NCBI GenBank assembly: GCA_963745945.1
Contig: CAVUZG010000003.1
Coordinates: 5,095-69,094, forward strand
Direction: 5' to 3'
Source of the DNA: DATFVA01 sp963745945
GTDB taxonomy: Bacteria > Bacteroidota > Ignavibacteria > Ignavibacteriales > Ignavibacteriaceae
Length of the DNA stretch: 64,000 nucleotides
Below the pieces are notes generated by a model, which worked only from the letters and a program-made list of their open reading frames with translations, was not told the origin of the DNA and did no database searches. This document shows, one piece after another, positions 9,216 through 17,873 of the stretch. The position numbers were made by a program, and so were the translations under genes. Within the stretch, counting starts at the first letter, position 1; every line of letters begins with the position of its first letter.

Positions 9216-9790
9216 TTAGTTTTTCTCCTGATTATATTTTCTATTAAACTTTTTATATCTGTTACGGCTTTTTCTATTTCTTCATTGTGTACAAAATAAT
9301 CAAATTTATCTTTATGTCTCAATTCAAATTCTGCTCTCTCAATTCTTTTCTGAAAATCAATTTCGTCTTCGGTGCGCCTGTTTTTAAGTCTGTTCACCAA
9401 TTCATCAAAGCTAGGCGGAACTATAAAAATCAAAACAGATTCGGGATAATTTTCTTTAAGTTTCAGAGCTCCTTTAACATCAATTTCAAGAAGAACGCTT
9501 TTCCCATTCTCAAGATTATCATCTAAATATTTTTTAAATGTTCCGTAATAATAGTCATAAAATTTCTCCCATTCTGCAAACTCATTATTTTCAATTTTTT
9601 CTTTGAACTCTTCTTCTGTCAGAAAGAAATAATCTTTACCATTTTTTTCATTTTCTCGTTTTTTCCTGGTAGTTGCAGAAACAGAAAAAACAAAATCCGG
9701 AAATTCTTTAAGAATCCTTTTTATTATGGTAGTCTTGCCGGTACCGCTCGGAGCAGAAACAATAAATAAAGATCCTTTTGATTTTTCCAA
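9212..9790 (-). CDS. gmk: guanylate kinase
   Basis: Phosphorylates GMP to GDP using ATP (purine nucleotide synthesis, cytoplasm). The P-loop is SAPSGTGKTT (12-21). It is followed by FSVSATTRKKRENEKNGKDY, which carries the GMP-binding Ser/Arg residues, and by LLEIDVKGALKL, the Walker-B-like strand. At 192 residues it is of normal length. It sits 4 bp downstream of the YicC gene stop and overlaps rpoZ, in the widely conserved order yicC-gmk-rpoZ-coaBC. Confidence 0.97.
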   Translation of the reverse strand: MEKSKGSLFIVSAPSGTGKTTIIKRILKEFPDFVFSVSATTRKKRENEKNGKDYFFLTEEEFKEKIENNEFAEWEKFYDYYYGTFKKYLDDNLENGKSVLLEIDVKGALKLKENYPESVLIFIVPPSFDELVNRLKNRRTEDEIDFQKRIERAEFELRHKDKFDYFVHNEEIEKAVTDIKSLIENIIRRKTK

Positions 9791-9793
9791 ATA

Positions 9794-10669
9794 TCACTCA
9801 ATATTTTGAATCTGTTCACGAATTTTTTCAATTTCTTCTTTTATAAGAACTGAATTATGAGTTACCGATGTTGATATAGTCTTAGCAGAAATTGTGTTTG
9901 CTTCCCTGTTCATTTCCTGGCAAAGGAAGTTAAGTTTGCGCCCCGGTTCTTCGTCCTTTTCCATACTTTCAAGAAAGAATTTCAGATGGCTGCGTAACCT
10001 CACACATTCTTCAGTAATTTCAGATTTATCAGCAATTAATGCCAGTTCAAGTTCCAGTCTGTCTGAGTAAGCTGTAACGTCTTCAACCAGCGATTTCATT
10101 CGTTCTTTAAGTTTATTAAAATATTCGTTTACACTGTTCCCCGAATCTTCCATAATTTGGTTAATTTTTCCATCGATCACATTTATTCTTCTTTTTAGAT
10201 CCTTTGCAAGTTCCTTCCCTTCATTTCTGCGCATTTGTTTCAGTTGAATTAACGCTGATTCAAGTCCTTTTCTTATTAATACAAAAACTTCATCACCAAA
10301 TTCTTTGTCACTTTGAAAGAATAAATCCCTGTTATATAGCAAATGTTCCAGCTTAATCTTTTCAGTAATTTTAGAGACTTTTTTTATCTCCTTTAAAGTA
10401 GATAGATAAGACTTCAATTTTTCCTTGTCGACAACAGAAACTCCGCCACCGCTTCCCGTATTTTTAAGCTGCAATATCACAGATAATTTACCACGACTTA
10501 CGCTATTTTTTATCATCTCACGTATCTCATATTCCTTACTCATAAGAGAATTCGGGAGTTTAAGATATATATCAAGGAATCTGCTGTTTACACTTTTCAG
10601 TTCTACTTCAACGGAAAAATTATCATTTCCAGCTACACCTTTGCCATAGCCGGTCATACTTGAAATCAT
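9794..10669 (-). CDS. YicC/YloC family endoribonuclease
   Basis: Stress-related endoribonuclease family of the YicC type, 291 residues. It begins with the diagnostic MISSMTGYGKG, contains VELKSVNSRFLDIYLKLP, and ends with the conserved FLCQEMNREANTISAKT and EEIEKIREQIQNIE. All are hallmarks of YicC/YloC N- and C-terminal domains. It heads the operon with gmk, rpoZ and coaBC, its usual genomic partner set. The RNA targets cannot be told from sequence. Confidence 0.93.
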   Translation of the reverse strand: MISSMTGYGKGVAGNDNFSVEVELKSVNSRFLDIYLKLPNSLMSKEYEIREMIKNSVSRGKLSVILQLKNTGSGGGVSVVDKEKLKSYLSTLKEIKKVSKITEKIKLEHLLYNRDLFFQSDKEFGDEVFVLIRKGLESALIQLKQMRRNEGKELAKDLKRRINVIDGKINQIMEDSGNSVNEYFNKLKERMKSLVEDVTAYSDRLELELALIADKSEITEECVRLRSHLKFFLESMEKDEEPGRKLNFLCQEMNREANTISAKTISTSVTHNSVLIKEEIEKIREQIQNIE

Positions 10670-10720
10670 ATTAAAACCTTAAAAAATAGGAATGTTAAAA
10701 ATACTCAATTTAAAGCTGCT

Positions 10721-10751
10721 AATCAAAGCAAATAATTTGCTTCGTTTGATT
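10721..10751 (-). terminator. hairpin after the Omp85 gene
   Basis: An inverted repeat AATCAAA/TTTGATT encloses a GCAAAT/ATTTGC stem, with a 4-nt bulge on one side. It lies just 9 bp beyond the stop codon of the Omp85 gene (minus strand) and upstream of yicC. There is no clean T-run directly after it, so it may be a weak terminator or mRNA 3' end. Confidence 0.4.
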
Positions 10752-10759
10752 TCGGCTGT

Positions 10760-12760
10760 TTAAAAAGCTTCTCCTATTCCAAAATGGAATAAGATGTTAT
10801 CCCAGAAATTCTTTCTGAATATCAGGGTTTTATCGTAAGGATCATAAAGTTTAAAAGCGAAATCCAAACGAAATGGGGCAACTGAAGAGTAATATCTGAA
10901 ACCAAAACCTGGAGAAAGAGCTATTTCATCAAACCTGAATCTTTTATATCCAATCCAGGTGTTTCCATAATCAAAAAATATTGCGGTACCAAATGTTTGA
11001 ACAAATTTAAACCTCCATTCAAAAGAACCCTCAATCAGGAAAGTACCCCCCTTAATATTAACACCATTAATACCATAAACGGTTGTGGCATTTTGTGGAA
11101 CGAGTTCATTAGAGCGCCATCCTCTTACAGAGTTACTTCCGCCTGCATAAAAAGTGCGGTTTAACGGCAGCCCTGCATAATCTCCATGGTATATTTGAAT
11201 GCGTCCGATTTTAAATTTAGCTGCAAGGACAGCCATTCTCCGTACGTTAAGAGGAAGGTAGTATGAAGTATTCAACAGAACTTTATAAAACAATGAACCG
11301 GAAAATTCATTACTACTGATTTTACCTATCAGATAAGGCAACGAATTAGCTTCTTCAAATAGTATTGAAATCAGATAACCCTCGGTTGGGAAAAGAATAT
11401 CGTTAGTTGTTGTCCTTCCGAATTCTGCACCAATTATAGATAGAATTTTTCTGGAAAGACTATCATTATTAGTCCTGTAGACTTCATTACTTTGCTCAAC
11501 ATTATAATTTGTGCTGAGAAAATTAATAGCAGTAAATCGGGGAAGTTCAAAATCAAAAGTAATTTTTGAACCATAGACAGTGTTGTTATATCTCGGCTGT
11601 TTATTTATGGTAGCATAATTTTCCCACGTTCCGAAGATTGGTCTACTAAATAAATAAGGCTGTTCAAGAGTAATCCTGGCATCAAGGTAGCCAAGCAGGG
11701 TTGTATCCCGAAAAGAAAAATTTTGAAATAACCTGCTGTAATTCACATTAAAAATATCCTGTACTCCAAATGAAGAACCAATAGTCAATTTTCTTGCGTT
11801 ACCGAAGAAATTTTTTCTTATATAAGATAACCCCAAACCTACATTAAGAGCATTCTGCTGATTGTTAACTATTACCTCGGGTGATAGTTCATTCAATTTT
11901 CCAATATTTGCTTCAAGTTTTATTGGAACCATGGCATCAGTTGTATCAGATTCAACTCCTGAAATTACAATTGAATTAAAAAGTCCTGTTCTGAATAAAC
12001 GCTGCTGGCTTCGGCGCAATTTATCTAAATTATAGAGCTCGCCTGTTTTTAAATCACTTATGTCCCGAAGCATCTTTTCTTCTACATAAGGACTTCCATC
12101 ACCGGATTTATCAACTACAACTGTATCTATTCTGTATTCTTTTCCTGTAGTAAAATGTATATCCATATCCGCCCTGTTTTTAAGTGTGTCAGTTAAGACA
12201 ACTGTACTATCATACTGAGCAAACATAAATCCGTTATTTAGTAACTCGGAAACACCAGAAGAAACTTTTTGCTGCACCACACTTTGAACATATCTTTGAG
12301 ATGAATCAAATTTTACTTCATCAGAAAATTTTTGCATCGTAATGTCCGGAACATTCTTTAATCCATCCAGGTTCACCTTACCATAATTTGACGCATCCCC
12401 CTCATTGATCAAATAGTTGAGAGTGACTGATTTGTCAGTTGTGTCAACCTGGTAGTCGTAGGAAACCTTTGTTTCAAAAAAACCATTTGCATTGTAATAC
12501 GATTTTAACGCCTGCATATCTATTGAGATATTAGATGAATCAAAGTAAACAGGTTCATTGCCAAGACTTGAAAAGGAATTAAGAAATTTCCAGAACCACC
12601 AGGGCGTTTCTCTGGAAAGAATTACCCCGCTCAAAGCAGAAGACGATATAGAATTATTACCTTTAAAATTTATTTTCTGAAGTTCATACCTGGCACCCTG
12701 CTGTGCAAGAGACGGAACTGAAAAAATCAATATGATAATGGCAATAAACTTAATCATCAA
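10760..12760 (-). CDS. Omp85-family outer-membrane protein (BamA/TamA-like)
   Basis: Outer-membrane insertase-type protein, 666 residues. Signal peptide about 1-19 (PSLAQQ). The periplasmic part (about 25-310) reads as POTRA repeats, for example LQKINFKGNNSISSSALSGV and YRIDTVVVDKSG, each with a beta-alpha-alpha-beta pattern. The C-terminal half is a 16-strand-type surface-antigen barrel with the conserved NSVRGW turn (near 550) and ends in FHFGIGEAF, with terminal Phe. The POTRA number and length are nearer TamA than the larger BamA. It is probably a second Omp85 protein rather than the essential BamA, but the window alone does not decide this. Shared strand with the lipoprotein and L,D-transpeptidase-like genes suggests an envelope operon. 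Confidence 0.82.
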   Translation of the reverse strand: MMIKFIAIIILIFSVPSLAQQGARYELQKINFKGNNSISSSALSGVILSRETPWWFWKFLNSFSSLGNEPVYFDSSNISIDMQALKSYYNANGFFETKVSYDYQVDTTDKSVTLNYLINEGDASNYGKVNLDGLKNVPDITMQKFSDEVKFDSSQRYVQSVVQQKVSSGVSELLNNGFMFAQYDSTVVLTDTLKNRADMDIHFTTGKEYRIDTVVVDKSGDGSPYVEEKMLRDISDLKTGELYNLDKLRRSQQRLFRTGLFNSIVISGVESDTTDAMVPIKLEANIGKLNELSPEVIVNNQQNALNVGLGLSYIRKNFFGNARKLTIGSSFGVQDIFNVNYSRLFQNFSFRDTTLLGYLDARITLEQPYLFSRPIFGTWENYATINKQPRYNNTVYGSKITFDFELPRFTAINFLSTNYNVEQSNEVYRTNNDSLSRKILSIIGAEFGRTTTNDILFPTEGYLISILFEEANSLPYLIGKISSNEFSGSLFYKVLLNTSYYLPLNVRRMAVLAAKFKIGRIQIYHGDYAGLPLNRTFYAGGSNSVRGWRSNELVPQNATTVYGINGVNIKGGTFLIEGSFEWRFKFVQTFGTAIFFDYGNTWIGYKRFRFDEIALSPGFGFRYYSSVAPFRLDFAFKLYDPYDKTLIFRKNFWDNILFHFGIGEAF

Positions 12761-12792
12761 AGTAGGCGTTTTTAAGATAAAGAAAGAGAATT

Positions 12793-13416
12793 TTATTCAT
12801 CAAGATCAACATCTTTATTCACAATTTTGAGATTTCTATAATCCTTTTTAAATATGTTTAAGAAAAAAATTTTAATATCGGGTGTTACATTTTCAGAAAG
12901 GAATAAAGATATGTTTCTTCCCTGTTCTGTAAACAGATGTGCGTAATATGTTTGCCTGTTATTAAAGTCTATCAGATAAGAAAAAACTTCTCCACCGCCG
13001 CTTCCAAGATAATAGTCAAGTGAGTTATAATATACCATATCGTAATTTTCAGAAGGGAGTTTTTCCTTTCGCACTAGTGCATCTGTAAAAGATCCTTCCA
13101 GTAAATCCGTACTGTAGGAACTATCAAGATTATCATTCCCTTTTTTTAACAAATGGAATTGTATTCCCCATTTATCCGGTTTATTTATTTCAGTACCGGC
13201 AACCAGCTCTTTTGTGGTATCAGCATCGAAAGTTCCCGTAAGTGAAACCTGAACATCATTTCCTAAAATTTTTTTTGCTTCTCTAAGTGCAGATTCCGGT
13301 GTACTTAAGTCTATCTTATTCTCAGGTACACTTTTTTCTTTTTCATTACACGAAAATGCAAACAACACTGAAAAAAATAAAACTGCTGTATAAAACCAAT
13401 TATTTGATAACAACAT
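12793..13416 (-). CDS. lipoprotein of unknown function
   Basis: A 207-residue protein whose N-terminus is a lipoprotein signal (hydrophobic FYTAVLFFSVLFAFSC, lipid-attached Cys near residue 23). The mature part begins NEKEKSVPENK and has no domain that I recognise. The start overlaps the 3' end of the L,D-transpeptidase-like gene by 17 bp, so the two are probably translationally coupled. A functional pairing in the periplasm is possible but is inference only. It is followed 32 bp later by the Omp85 gene. Confidence 0.6.
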   Translation of the reverse strand: MLLSNNWFYTAVLFFSVLFAFSCNEKEKSVPENKIDLSTPESALREAKKILGNDVQVSLTGTFDADTTKELVAGTEINKPDKWGIQFHLLKKGNDNLDSSYSTDLLEGSFTDALVRKEKLPSENYDMVYYNSLDYYLGSGGGEVFSYLIDFNNRQTYYAHLFTEQGRNISLFLSENVTPDIKIFFLNIFKKDYRNLKIVNKDVDLDE

Positions 13417-14092
13417 TAGTTCCTTTCGATACTACAGTATAAAGTTCATGAATATCTTCGTTACTAAGGGCAATAGAACCGTCAGTCCAGTTGAACACAA
13501 AAGGTAGATTTTTAAAAATAAAATCAAACTCTCCAATACCATGAATACTCACATCATTTCCCAAAGCTGTTTCCAGTTTAGGACAATCATCATAATAAAA
13601 TTCAAATTTTAGCTGATCATATTGCTGCTGGGTGATCATATTTTTTCTTAAAGCCTCAGTAATATCATTAATGTTAGGATAATTTAATTTTAATTTTATA
13701 TAATATTTATGGTTAAGATCAATCTCACAAATCTGGTAGGTTCCAACCGGAGTTGAGAAATCTCCTTCCCGCAATTTTGGAGAATTAACATTCTTACCGA
13801 AACTGGCATGGTAGGTCTTAATTAAAACTGTATCTTCATACAAGTTTAATGTATACTCTTTTCTATTAATAATTATGTTAGGGTCTTTTAAAGTCGTGTA
13901 CCCTTTTTCTCTCATCGCGTCCTGAAGTGGTACCTCACGTAGATTGAGAATTATTCCATAAACAACAATGCCGACAATAAATAGAATTATTCCCCCGCTG
14001 AAAAAAAGTGCACTTTTCAGGATTTTGGGATTGAATAATCTTTTTAAAAGCGGAACAATTTGTTTAAATTTTTCCCGGGTTTCAGATTTCAT
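13400..14092 (-). CDS. L,D-transpeptidase (YkuD)-like protein lacking the catalytic Cys
   Basis: YkuD-fold protein, 230 residues, anchored by an N-terminal helix (about 28-50, SALFFSGGIILFIVGIVVYG). The domain shows STPVGTYQI (113-121), the catalytic-motif histidine in VSIHGIGEFD (His184), and NWTDGSIALSNEDI (201-214). In active members of this subfamily the last motif reads W-T-x-G-C-I-A, with Cys as nucleophile. Here that position is Ser206, encoded by TCT at 13475-13477, one base from TGT. So either the enzyme has lost ordinary L,D-transpeptidase chemistry, or a base is wrong. It would otherwise cross-link peptidoglycan or attach proteins to it. Overlaps the next lipoprotein gene. Confidence 0.85.
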   Translation of the reverse strand: MKSETREKFKQIVPLLKRLFNPKILKSALFFSGGIILFIVGIVVYGIILNLREVPLQDAMREKGYTTLKDPNIIINRKEYTLNLYEDTVLIKTYHASFGKNVNSPKLREGDFSTPVGTYQICEIDLNHKYYIKLKLNYPNINDITEALRKNMITQQQYDQLKFEFYYDDCPKLETALGNDVSIHGIGEFDFIFKNLPFVFNWTDGSIALSNEDIHELYTVVSKGTNVVIK

Positions 14093-14231
14093 TAAATGCT
14101 GCAGGATTCTTCAATATACTTTACTTTCATTTGTTAAAATTTAGCTAAAAAAAGAATAAAAATTTACAGAATAAAATTAAATACTTGTAAATGAAGTAAT
14201 AATTAATAAGTATTTAAGATGATTACAAAAT

Positions 14232-14258
14232 AAAAAAACCCGGGCTATGCCGGGTTTT
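14232..14258 (-). terminator. intrinsic terminator of the rplM-frr operon
   Basis: A 9-bp stem AAAACCCGG/CCGGGTTTT with a 6-nt loop lies 22 bp downstream of the frr stop. On the minus strand it is followed by a run of Ts. This is a strong rho-independent terminator for the translation-factor operon. Confidence 0.85.
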
Positions 14259-14279
14259 CATCTTTCAATAAATGAAAAA

Positions 14280-14834
14280 CTATACTTCCATAATTTCTTT
14301 TTCTTTATGCTTCAGAATATCATCAATAGTTTTTGTGTGTTCATCTGTCAATTTCTGTGTAATATCTTCTGCATCTTTTAATTGATCCTCCGAAATTTTT
14401 TTATCTTTTTCCTCTCTTTTCAAATGATCATTTGCATCGCGTCTTACATTCCTGATAGCAATTTTAGTATCTTCCCCAAACTTCTTTACAAGTTTAACTA
14501 ACTCTTTTCTTCTTTCCTCGTTCAAAGCAGGAATCGGGATTTTCAGATTTGTTCCGTCACTAACCGGGTTGAATCCAATGTTAGCTTCTAATATTGCTTT
14601 ATCTACTGCCATAAGTATCGATTTATCCCACGGAGTGAAAGATAGAGTATGTGCATCGAGAACATTTAAATTACCAACCTGGCTTATTGGTGTGAATGTT
14701 CCGTAGTAGTCAACTTTAATTCCATCAAGCAAAGCAGTTGTTGCTTTACCCGATCTTATTTTTGAAAGCTCTCCTCTCAGAGCATCTATGGATTTATCCA
14801 TTCTGGATTTTGCATCTTTTATTATTTGTTCCAT
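14280..14834 (-). CDS. frr: ribosome recycling factor
   Basis: Splits post-termination ribosomes together with EF-G. The 184-residue protein has the family landmarks: KIRSGKATTALLDGIKVDYY near the N-terminus, a central IPIPALNEERRKELVKLVKK, and a C-terminal basic/acidic helix (RNVRRDANDHLKREEKDKK). It is normal in length and lacks nothing visible. It lies 15 bp downstream of pyrH and is the last gene of the operon, ending at a strong hairpin terminator. Confidence 0.97.
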   Translation of the reverse strand: MEQIIKDAKSRMDKSIDALRGELSKIRSGKATTALLDGIKVDYYGTFTPISQVGNLNVLDAHTLSFTPWDKSILMAVDKAILEANIGFNPVSDGTNLKIPIPALNEERRKELVKLVKKFGEDTKIAIRNVRRDANDHLKREEKDKKISEDQLKDAEDITQKLTDEHTKTIDDILKHKEKEIMEV

Positions 14835-14849
14835 AGTTTCCTCAATTAT

Positions 14850-15590
14850 TTAATTTGCTTCTGCAATTGTCTGATTGTTTATTTTGGTTCCTACAGGTTT
14901 ACCTTCTGCAAGCTTAAGAAGATTATCCGGCACATCCATATTAAAAACTATCATTGGAAGATTATTTTCCTGACACAAACTTACGGCAGTTAAATCCATA
15001 ACACGCAGATTTTTTTTGAGTATATCAAGATAGGAAATGTTTTCATATTTAATCGCATCAGAGTTTTTTTCAGGATCAGAATTGAAAACGCCGTCTACTC
15101 TTGTTCCCTTCACAATAACATCAGCTTCAATTTCCACAGCCCGAAGAGAAGCAGCTGTATCTGTAGAAAAATATGGATGCCCGGTACCAGCACCTAAAAT
15201 AACAACCCTGCCTTTTTCAAGATGCCTTATTGCCCTTCTTCTGATATAGGGTTCGGCAATTTCCTCCATTTTTATAGCGCTCATCAAACGGGTCGGTATT
15301 CCGCATTTTTCAATGGCATTCTGAAGTGCAAGAGAATTAATCATAGTAGCAAGCATACCCATCTGGTCTCCTGTAACTCGTTCAATACCCTGATCACTTG
15401 CACTTAATCCGCGGTATATATTTCCACCTCCGATAACAATTCCTAATTCAACGTTTATTTCATGAACTTTTTTAACTTCTTCCGCAAAAAATTCCAACAC
15501 GTTATGATCAATCCCAAAGCCTTTTTCGCCCATCAAAGATTCACCGCTTAATTTTAACATGATTCTTTTATAAGTCAGATTTTTACTCAC
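14850..15590 (-). CDS. pyrH: UMP kinase
   Basis: Bacterial-type hexameric UMP kinase of the amino-acid kinase fold, phosphorylating UMP to UDP for pyrimidine nucleotide supply. The 246-residue protein has LKLSGESLMGEKGFGID (12-28), IVIGGGNIYRG (52-62) and GTGHPYFSTDTAASLRA, with the conserved DTAA. The pyrH-frr pair downstream of tsf is one of the most conserved bacterial gene orders. The gap between tsf and pyrH holds the tsf terminator, so pyrH may also have its own promoter. Confidence 0.97.
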   Translation of the reverse strand: MSKNLTYKRIMLKLSGESLMGEKGFGIDHNVLEFFAEEVKKVHEINVELGIVIGGGNIYRGLSASDQGIERVTGDQMGMLATMINSLALQNAIEKCGIPTRLMSAIKMEEIAEPYIRRRAIRHLEKGRVVILGAGTGHPYFSTDTAASLRAVEIEADVIVKGTRVDGVFNSDPEKNSDAIKYENISYLDILKKNLRVMDLTAVSLCQENNLPMIVFNMDVPDNLLKLAEGKPVGTKINNQTIAEAN

Positions 15591-15650
15591 AAGTCATATC
15601 TTTCATTAAATAATTTAAGTTCTTGAATAATATCGGTTTAAATATAAAAA

Positions 15651-15675
15651 AAGGTCTTAAATTATTTAAGACCTT
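15651..15675 (-). terminator. hairpin terminator after tsf
   Basis: A perfect 11-bp stem AAGGTCTTAAA/TTTAAGACCTT with a 3-nt loop sits 18 bp past the tsf stop and is followed on the minus strand by seven Ts. It probably reduces or stops read-through from rpsB-tsf into pyrH-frr. Confidence 0.8.
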
Positions 15676-15693
15676 CTTTGATTTTAAGTTTTT

Positions 15694-16551
15694 TTATTTA
15701 TTCTCATCACCAAGATGGAAGCGGCGAAAATGATCAATATCTACTTCAGAATTATTCTTTGTGTTAAATTCCTTCAATAAATCACCTACAGATTTGGAAT
15801 TATCCTTAATATATGCCTGTTCGATCAGACAATTTTCCTGATAATATTTATTCATCTTTCCCTGGGCAATTTTATCCAGAATCTGTTCAGGTTTACCTTC
15901 TTTGCGCGAAACTTCTTTATAAATTTCAATTTCCTTTTCAATCAGGTCTTTCGGTACTTCATCTCTGTTTACACAAATTGGTCTCATTGCCGCAACCTGC
16001 ATTGCAATATCCTTTCCAATTGCCGCAAGTTCAGAAGCCTTGTCGCCACCATTCTTGAACACAACAATAACTCCTAATTTAGAACCGGGGTGAATATAAT
16101 CAACAATAAGTCCGTTTTCAGTTTTATCATTTGCAAGACGTGATATCTCAATCTTCTCACCAACTTTTCCCATAACGTCATGCAAACTATTCTTAATATC
16201 AGCATTCTTGTTAATCAATTCTTCAGGGGTTGAGGGATTCGTTGCAGAGATTTTATCAGCGACCGAATTTGCAAAATTAACAAAGTCCTCACTGTTGGCA
16301 ACAAAATCAGTTTCGCAGTTAACCTCAACGATGATTCCGGATTTTTTATCTTCAGAAATCCTGGTTAGTACAAGTCCTTCACCAGCAGTTTTCTCAGCTC
16401 TTTTTGATGCAACAGCCTGACCTTTTTTCCTGAGAATTTCTATAGCTTTCTGCATATCACCGTCTGCTTCAATAAGAGCTTTTTTACAATCCATCATACC
16501 GGAACCGGTTTTTTGTCTTAATTCATTCACTTGTTGAGCAGTAATTGTCAT
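15694..16551 (-). CDS. tsf: translation elongation factor Ts
   Basis: Guanine-nucleotide exchange factor for EF-Tu. The start is taken as ATG at 16551 (MTITAQQVNELRQKTG), because AAGGA lies 8 bp ahead; a TTG 18 bp upstream is less likely. The N-terminal UBA-like domain contains the signature TGSGMMDCKKALIEADGDM. VEVNCETDFVANSEDF and VAAMRPICVNRDEVP follow in the dimerisation/core domains. The length of about 285 residues is normal. It follows rpsB by 27 bp, as in most bacteria. Confidence 0.97.
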   Translation of the reverse strand: MTITAQQVNELRQKTGSGMMDCKKALIEADGDMQKAIEILRKKGQAVASKRAEKTAGEGLVLTRISEDKKSGIIVEVNCETDFVANSEDFVNFANSVADKISATNPSTPEELINKNADIKNSLHDVMGKVGEKIEISRLANDKTENGLIVDYIHPGSKLGVIVVFKNGGDKASELAAIGKDIAMQVAAMRPICVNRDEVPKDLIEKEIEIYKEVSRKEGKPEQILDKIAQGKMNKYYQENCLIEQAYIKDNSKSVGDLLKEFNTKNNSEVDIDHFRRFHLGDENK

Positions 16552-16578
16552 TTCTAAATTCCTTTTCAATTAAAATTA

Positions 16579-17358
16579 TTAAGAAGCCGTTTCTTCTTTT
16601 GTTTCAGAAGATTCCTGTTCTTTTTCTTTTTTAACTCTCTCTCTTTCTGCAGCTTCTTCAGCCTTCAATTCCTTGGCTTTGGCAACTCCTTCAATTACAG
16701 CATCTGCCATATATTTTACAATTAATTCAATTGTATTTACAGCATCATCATTAGCAGGTACAATATAATTTATCGGATCCGGGTCACAGTTTGTATCAAC
16801 TATTGCAAAGACAGGAATGTTTAATCTCAACGCTTCTTTTACTGCAATAGATTCTTTCTTTATATCCACTACGAACAATGCGCCCGGAAGCCTGTTCATG
16901 GATTCCACACCTTCAAGAACTTTTTTCAGCTTATCTTTTTCACGCGTCAGAAAGAGTCTTTCTTTTTTGGTGATTTTATCAAACGTGCCGTCGGTTTCCT
17001 GCTTCTCAATGTTATTCAATCGTTTAACACTTTTTCTAATTGTAGCAAAATTGGTAAGCATTCCGCCAAGCCATCTTTCACTCACCCAGTTCATATCACA
17101 TCGTTTAGCTTCATTTTCTATAACACCTTTTGCCTGTTTCTTTGTTCCTACGAAAAGAACTTTTTTACCTTCTCCGACTAAGTGTGAAAGGTTTTCTGAG
17201 GAAGCAGCAAGCATGGATTGTGTTTTCTTAAGATCAATTATATGAATCCCATTCTTCTCCATAAAGATGTAGGGTTTCATTTTGGGATTCCAGCGGCGGG
17301 TTAAGTGTCCGAAGTGTGCACCAGCTTCAATAAGCTGAGTGAGGTCTAGCTTTTCCAT
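16579..17358 (-). CDS. rpsB: 30S ribosomal protein S2
   Basis: Small-subunit protein needed for binding S1 and for late 30S assembly. It shows the S2 signatures AGAHFGHLTRRWNPKM (near 12-27), FVGTKKQAKGVIENEA and VVDIKKESIAVKEALRL. The C-terminal tail (about 225-259) is very rich in Glu and Lys. A GGAGA Shine-Dalgarno lies 5 bp before the ATG. The 128-bp leader upstream can form hairpins (see 17359-17486), consistent with autoregulation. It is first of the rpsB-tsf pair within the larger cluster. Confidence 0.97.
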   Translation of the reverse strand: MEKLDLTQLIEAGAHFGHLTRRWNPKMKPYIFMEKNGIHIIDLKKTQSMLAASSENLSHLVGEGKKVLFVGTKKQAKGVIENEAKRCDMNWVSERWLGGMLTNFATIRKSVKRLNNIEKQETDGTFDKITKKERLFLTREKDKLKKVLEGVESMNRLPGALFVVDIKKESIAVKEALRLNIPVFAIVDTNCDPDPINYIVPANDDAVNTIELIVKYMADAVIEGVAKAKELKAEEAAERERVKKEKEQESSETKEETAS

Positions 17359-17486
17359 TATGTCTCCTGTTTATTTCCCTAAAAAGGGAACTTCTACTCT
17401 CGTCTTCTTTACCTTTCATCCCAACTTTGGGGACACAGGAGGTAAATCAGAAAGTATGTGTGTTTAATAAATAAGTAATTAAAAAA
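17359..17486 (-). promoter_or_regulatory. structured leader of rpsB
   Basis: This gap is much longer than the others in the cluster. On the minus strand it holds a TACCT/AGGTA stem (17410-17444) that can enclose a short CCCA/TGGG hairpin. A second hairpin, TTCCCT-TTTT-AGGGAA (17375-17390), ends a few bases before the rpsB Shine-Dalgarno. The arrangement resembles a ribosomal-protein leader that S2 could bind, but I cannot match it to a named RNA family. Confidence 0.4.
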
Positions 17487-17873
17487 TTATCTCTTAGAGA
17501 ATTGGAATCTCTTTCTTGCTTTAGGCTGACCATACTTTTTACGTTCAACCATCCTGGGGTCCCTGGTTAAAAATCCTTCCTTCTTCAGTGCAGGCCTGAA
17601 GTCCGGATTAATTTCAATCAAAGCTCTTGCTATTCCCAATCTAATTGCCTGAGCCTGCCCGGTTGTGCCACCGCCATTTACATTAACCAGCACATCATAA
17701 CTTCCCGACGTTTCTGTTACTTTAAAAGGATTCAGAATATCTTCTCTACTTAACAATTGAGGGAAAGCGTGTTCAAATTCTTTTCCGTTAACTGTAATCT
17801 TTCCGTTTCCGTTTCTCAGAATAACTCTGGCAACCGATGTTTTTCTTCTACCTATATAAATAATATCAGCCAT
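17487..17873 (-). CDS. rpsI: 30S ribosomal protein S9
   Basis: Small-subunit head protein whose C-terminal tail reaches the P-site tRNA. The 128-residue sequence has GRRKTSVARVILRNGNGKIT near the start, VNGGGTTGQAQAIRLGIARA in the middle, and the universal basic tail KKYGQPKARKRFQFSKR. The first base of its ATG is the last base of the rplM stop (TAATG), giving coupled translation with L13, its standard partner. Confidence 0.97.
   Translation of the reverse strand: MADIIYIGRRKTSVARVILRNGNGKITVNGKEFEHAFPQLLSREDILNPFKVTETSGSYDVLVNVNGGGTTGQAQAIRLGIARALIEINPDFRPALKKEGFLTRDPRMVERKKYGQPKARKRFQFSKR

Noticed and set aside
14232..14258. Attenuator inside the ribosomal operon
   Set aside because: It lies after frr, the last gene, with a proper T-run, so it is an ordinary terminator.
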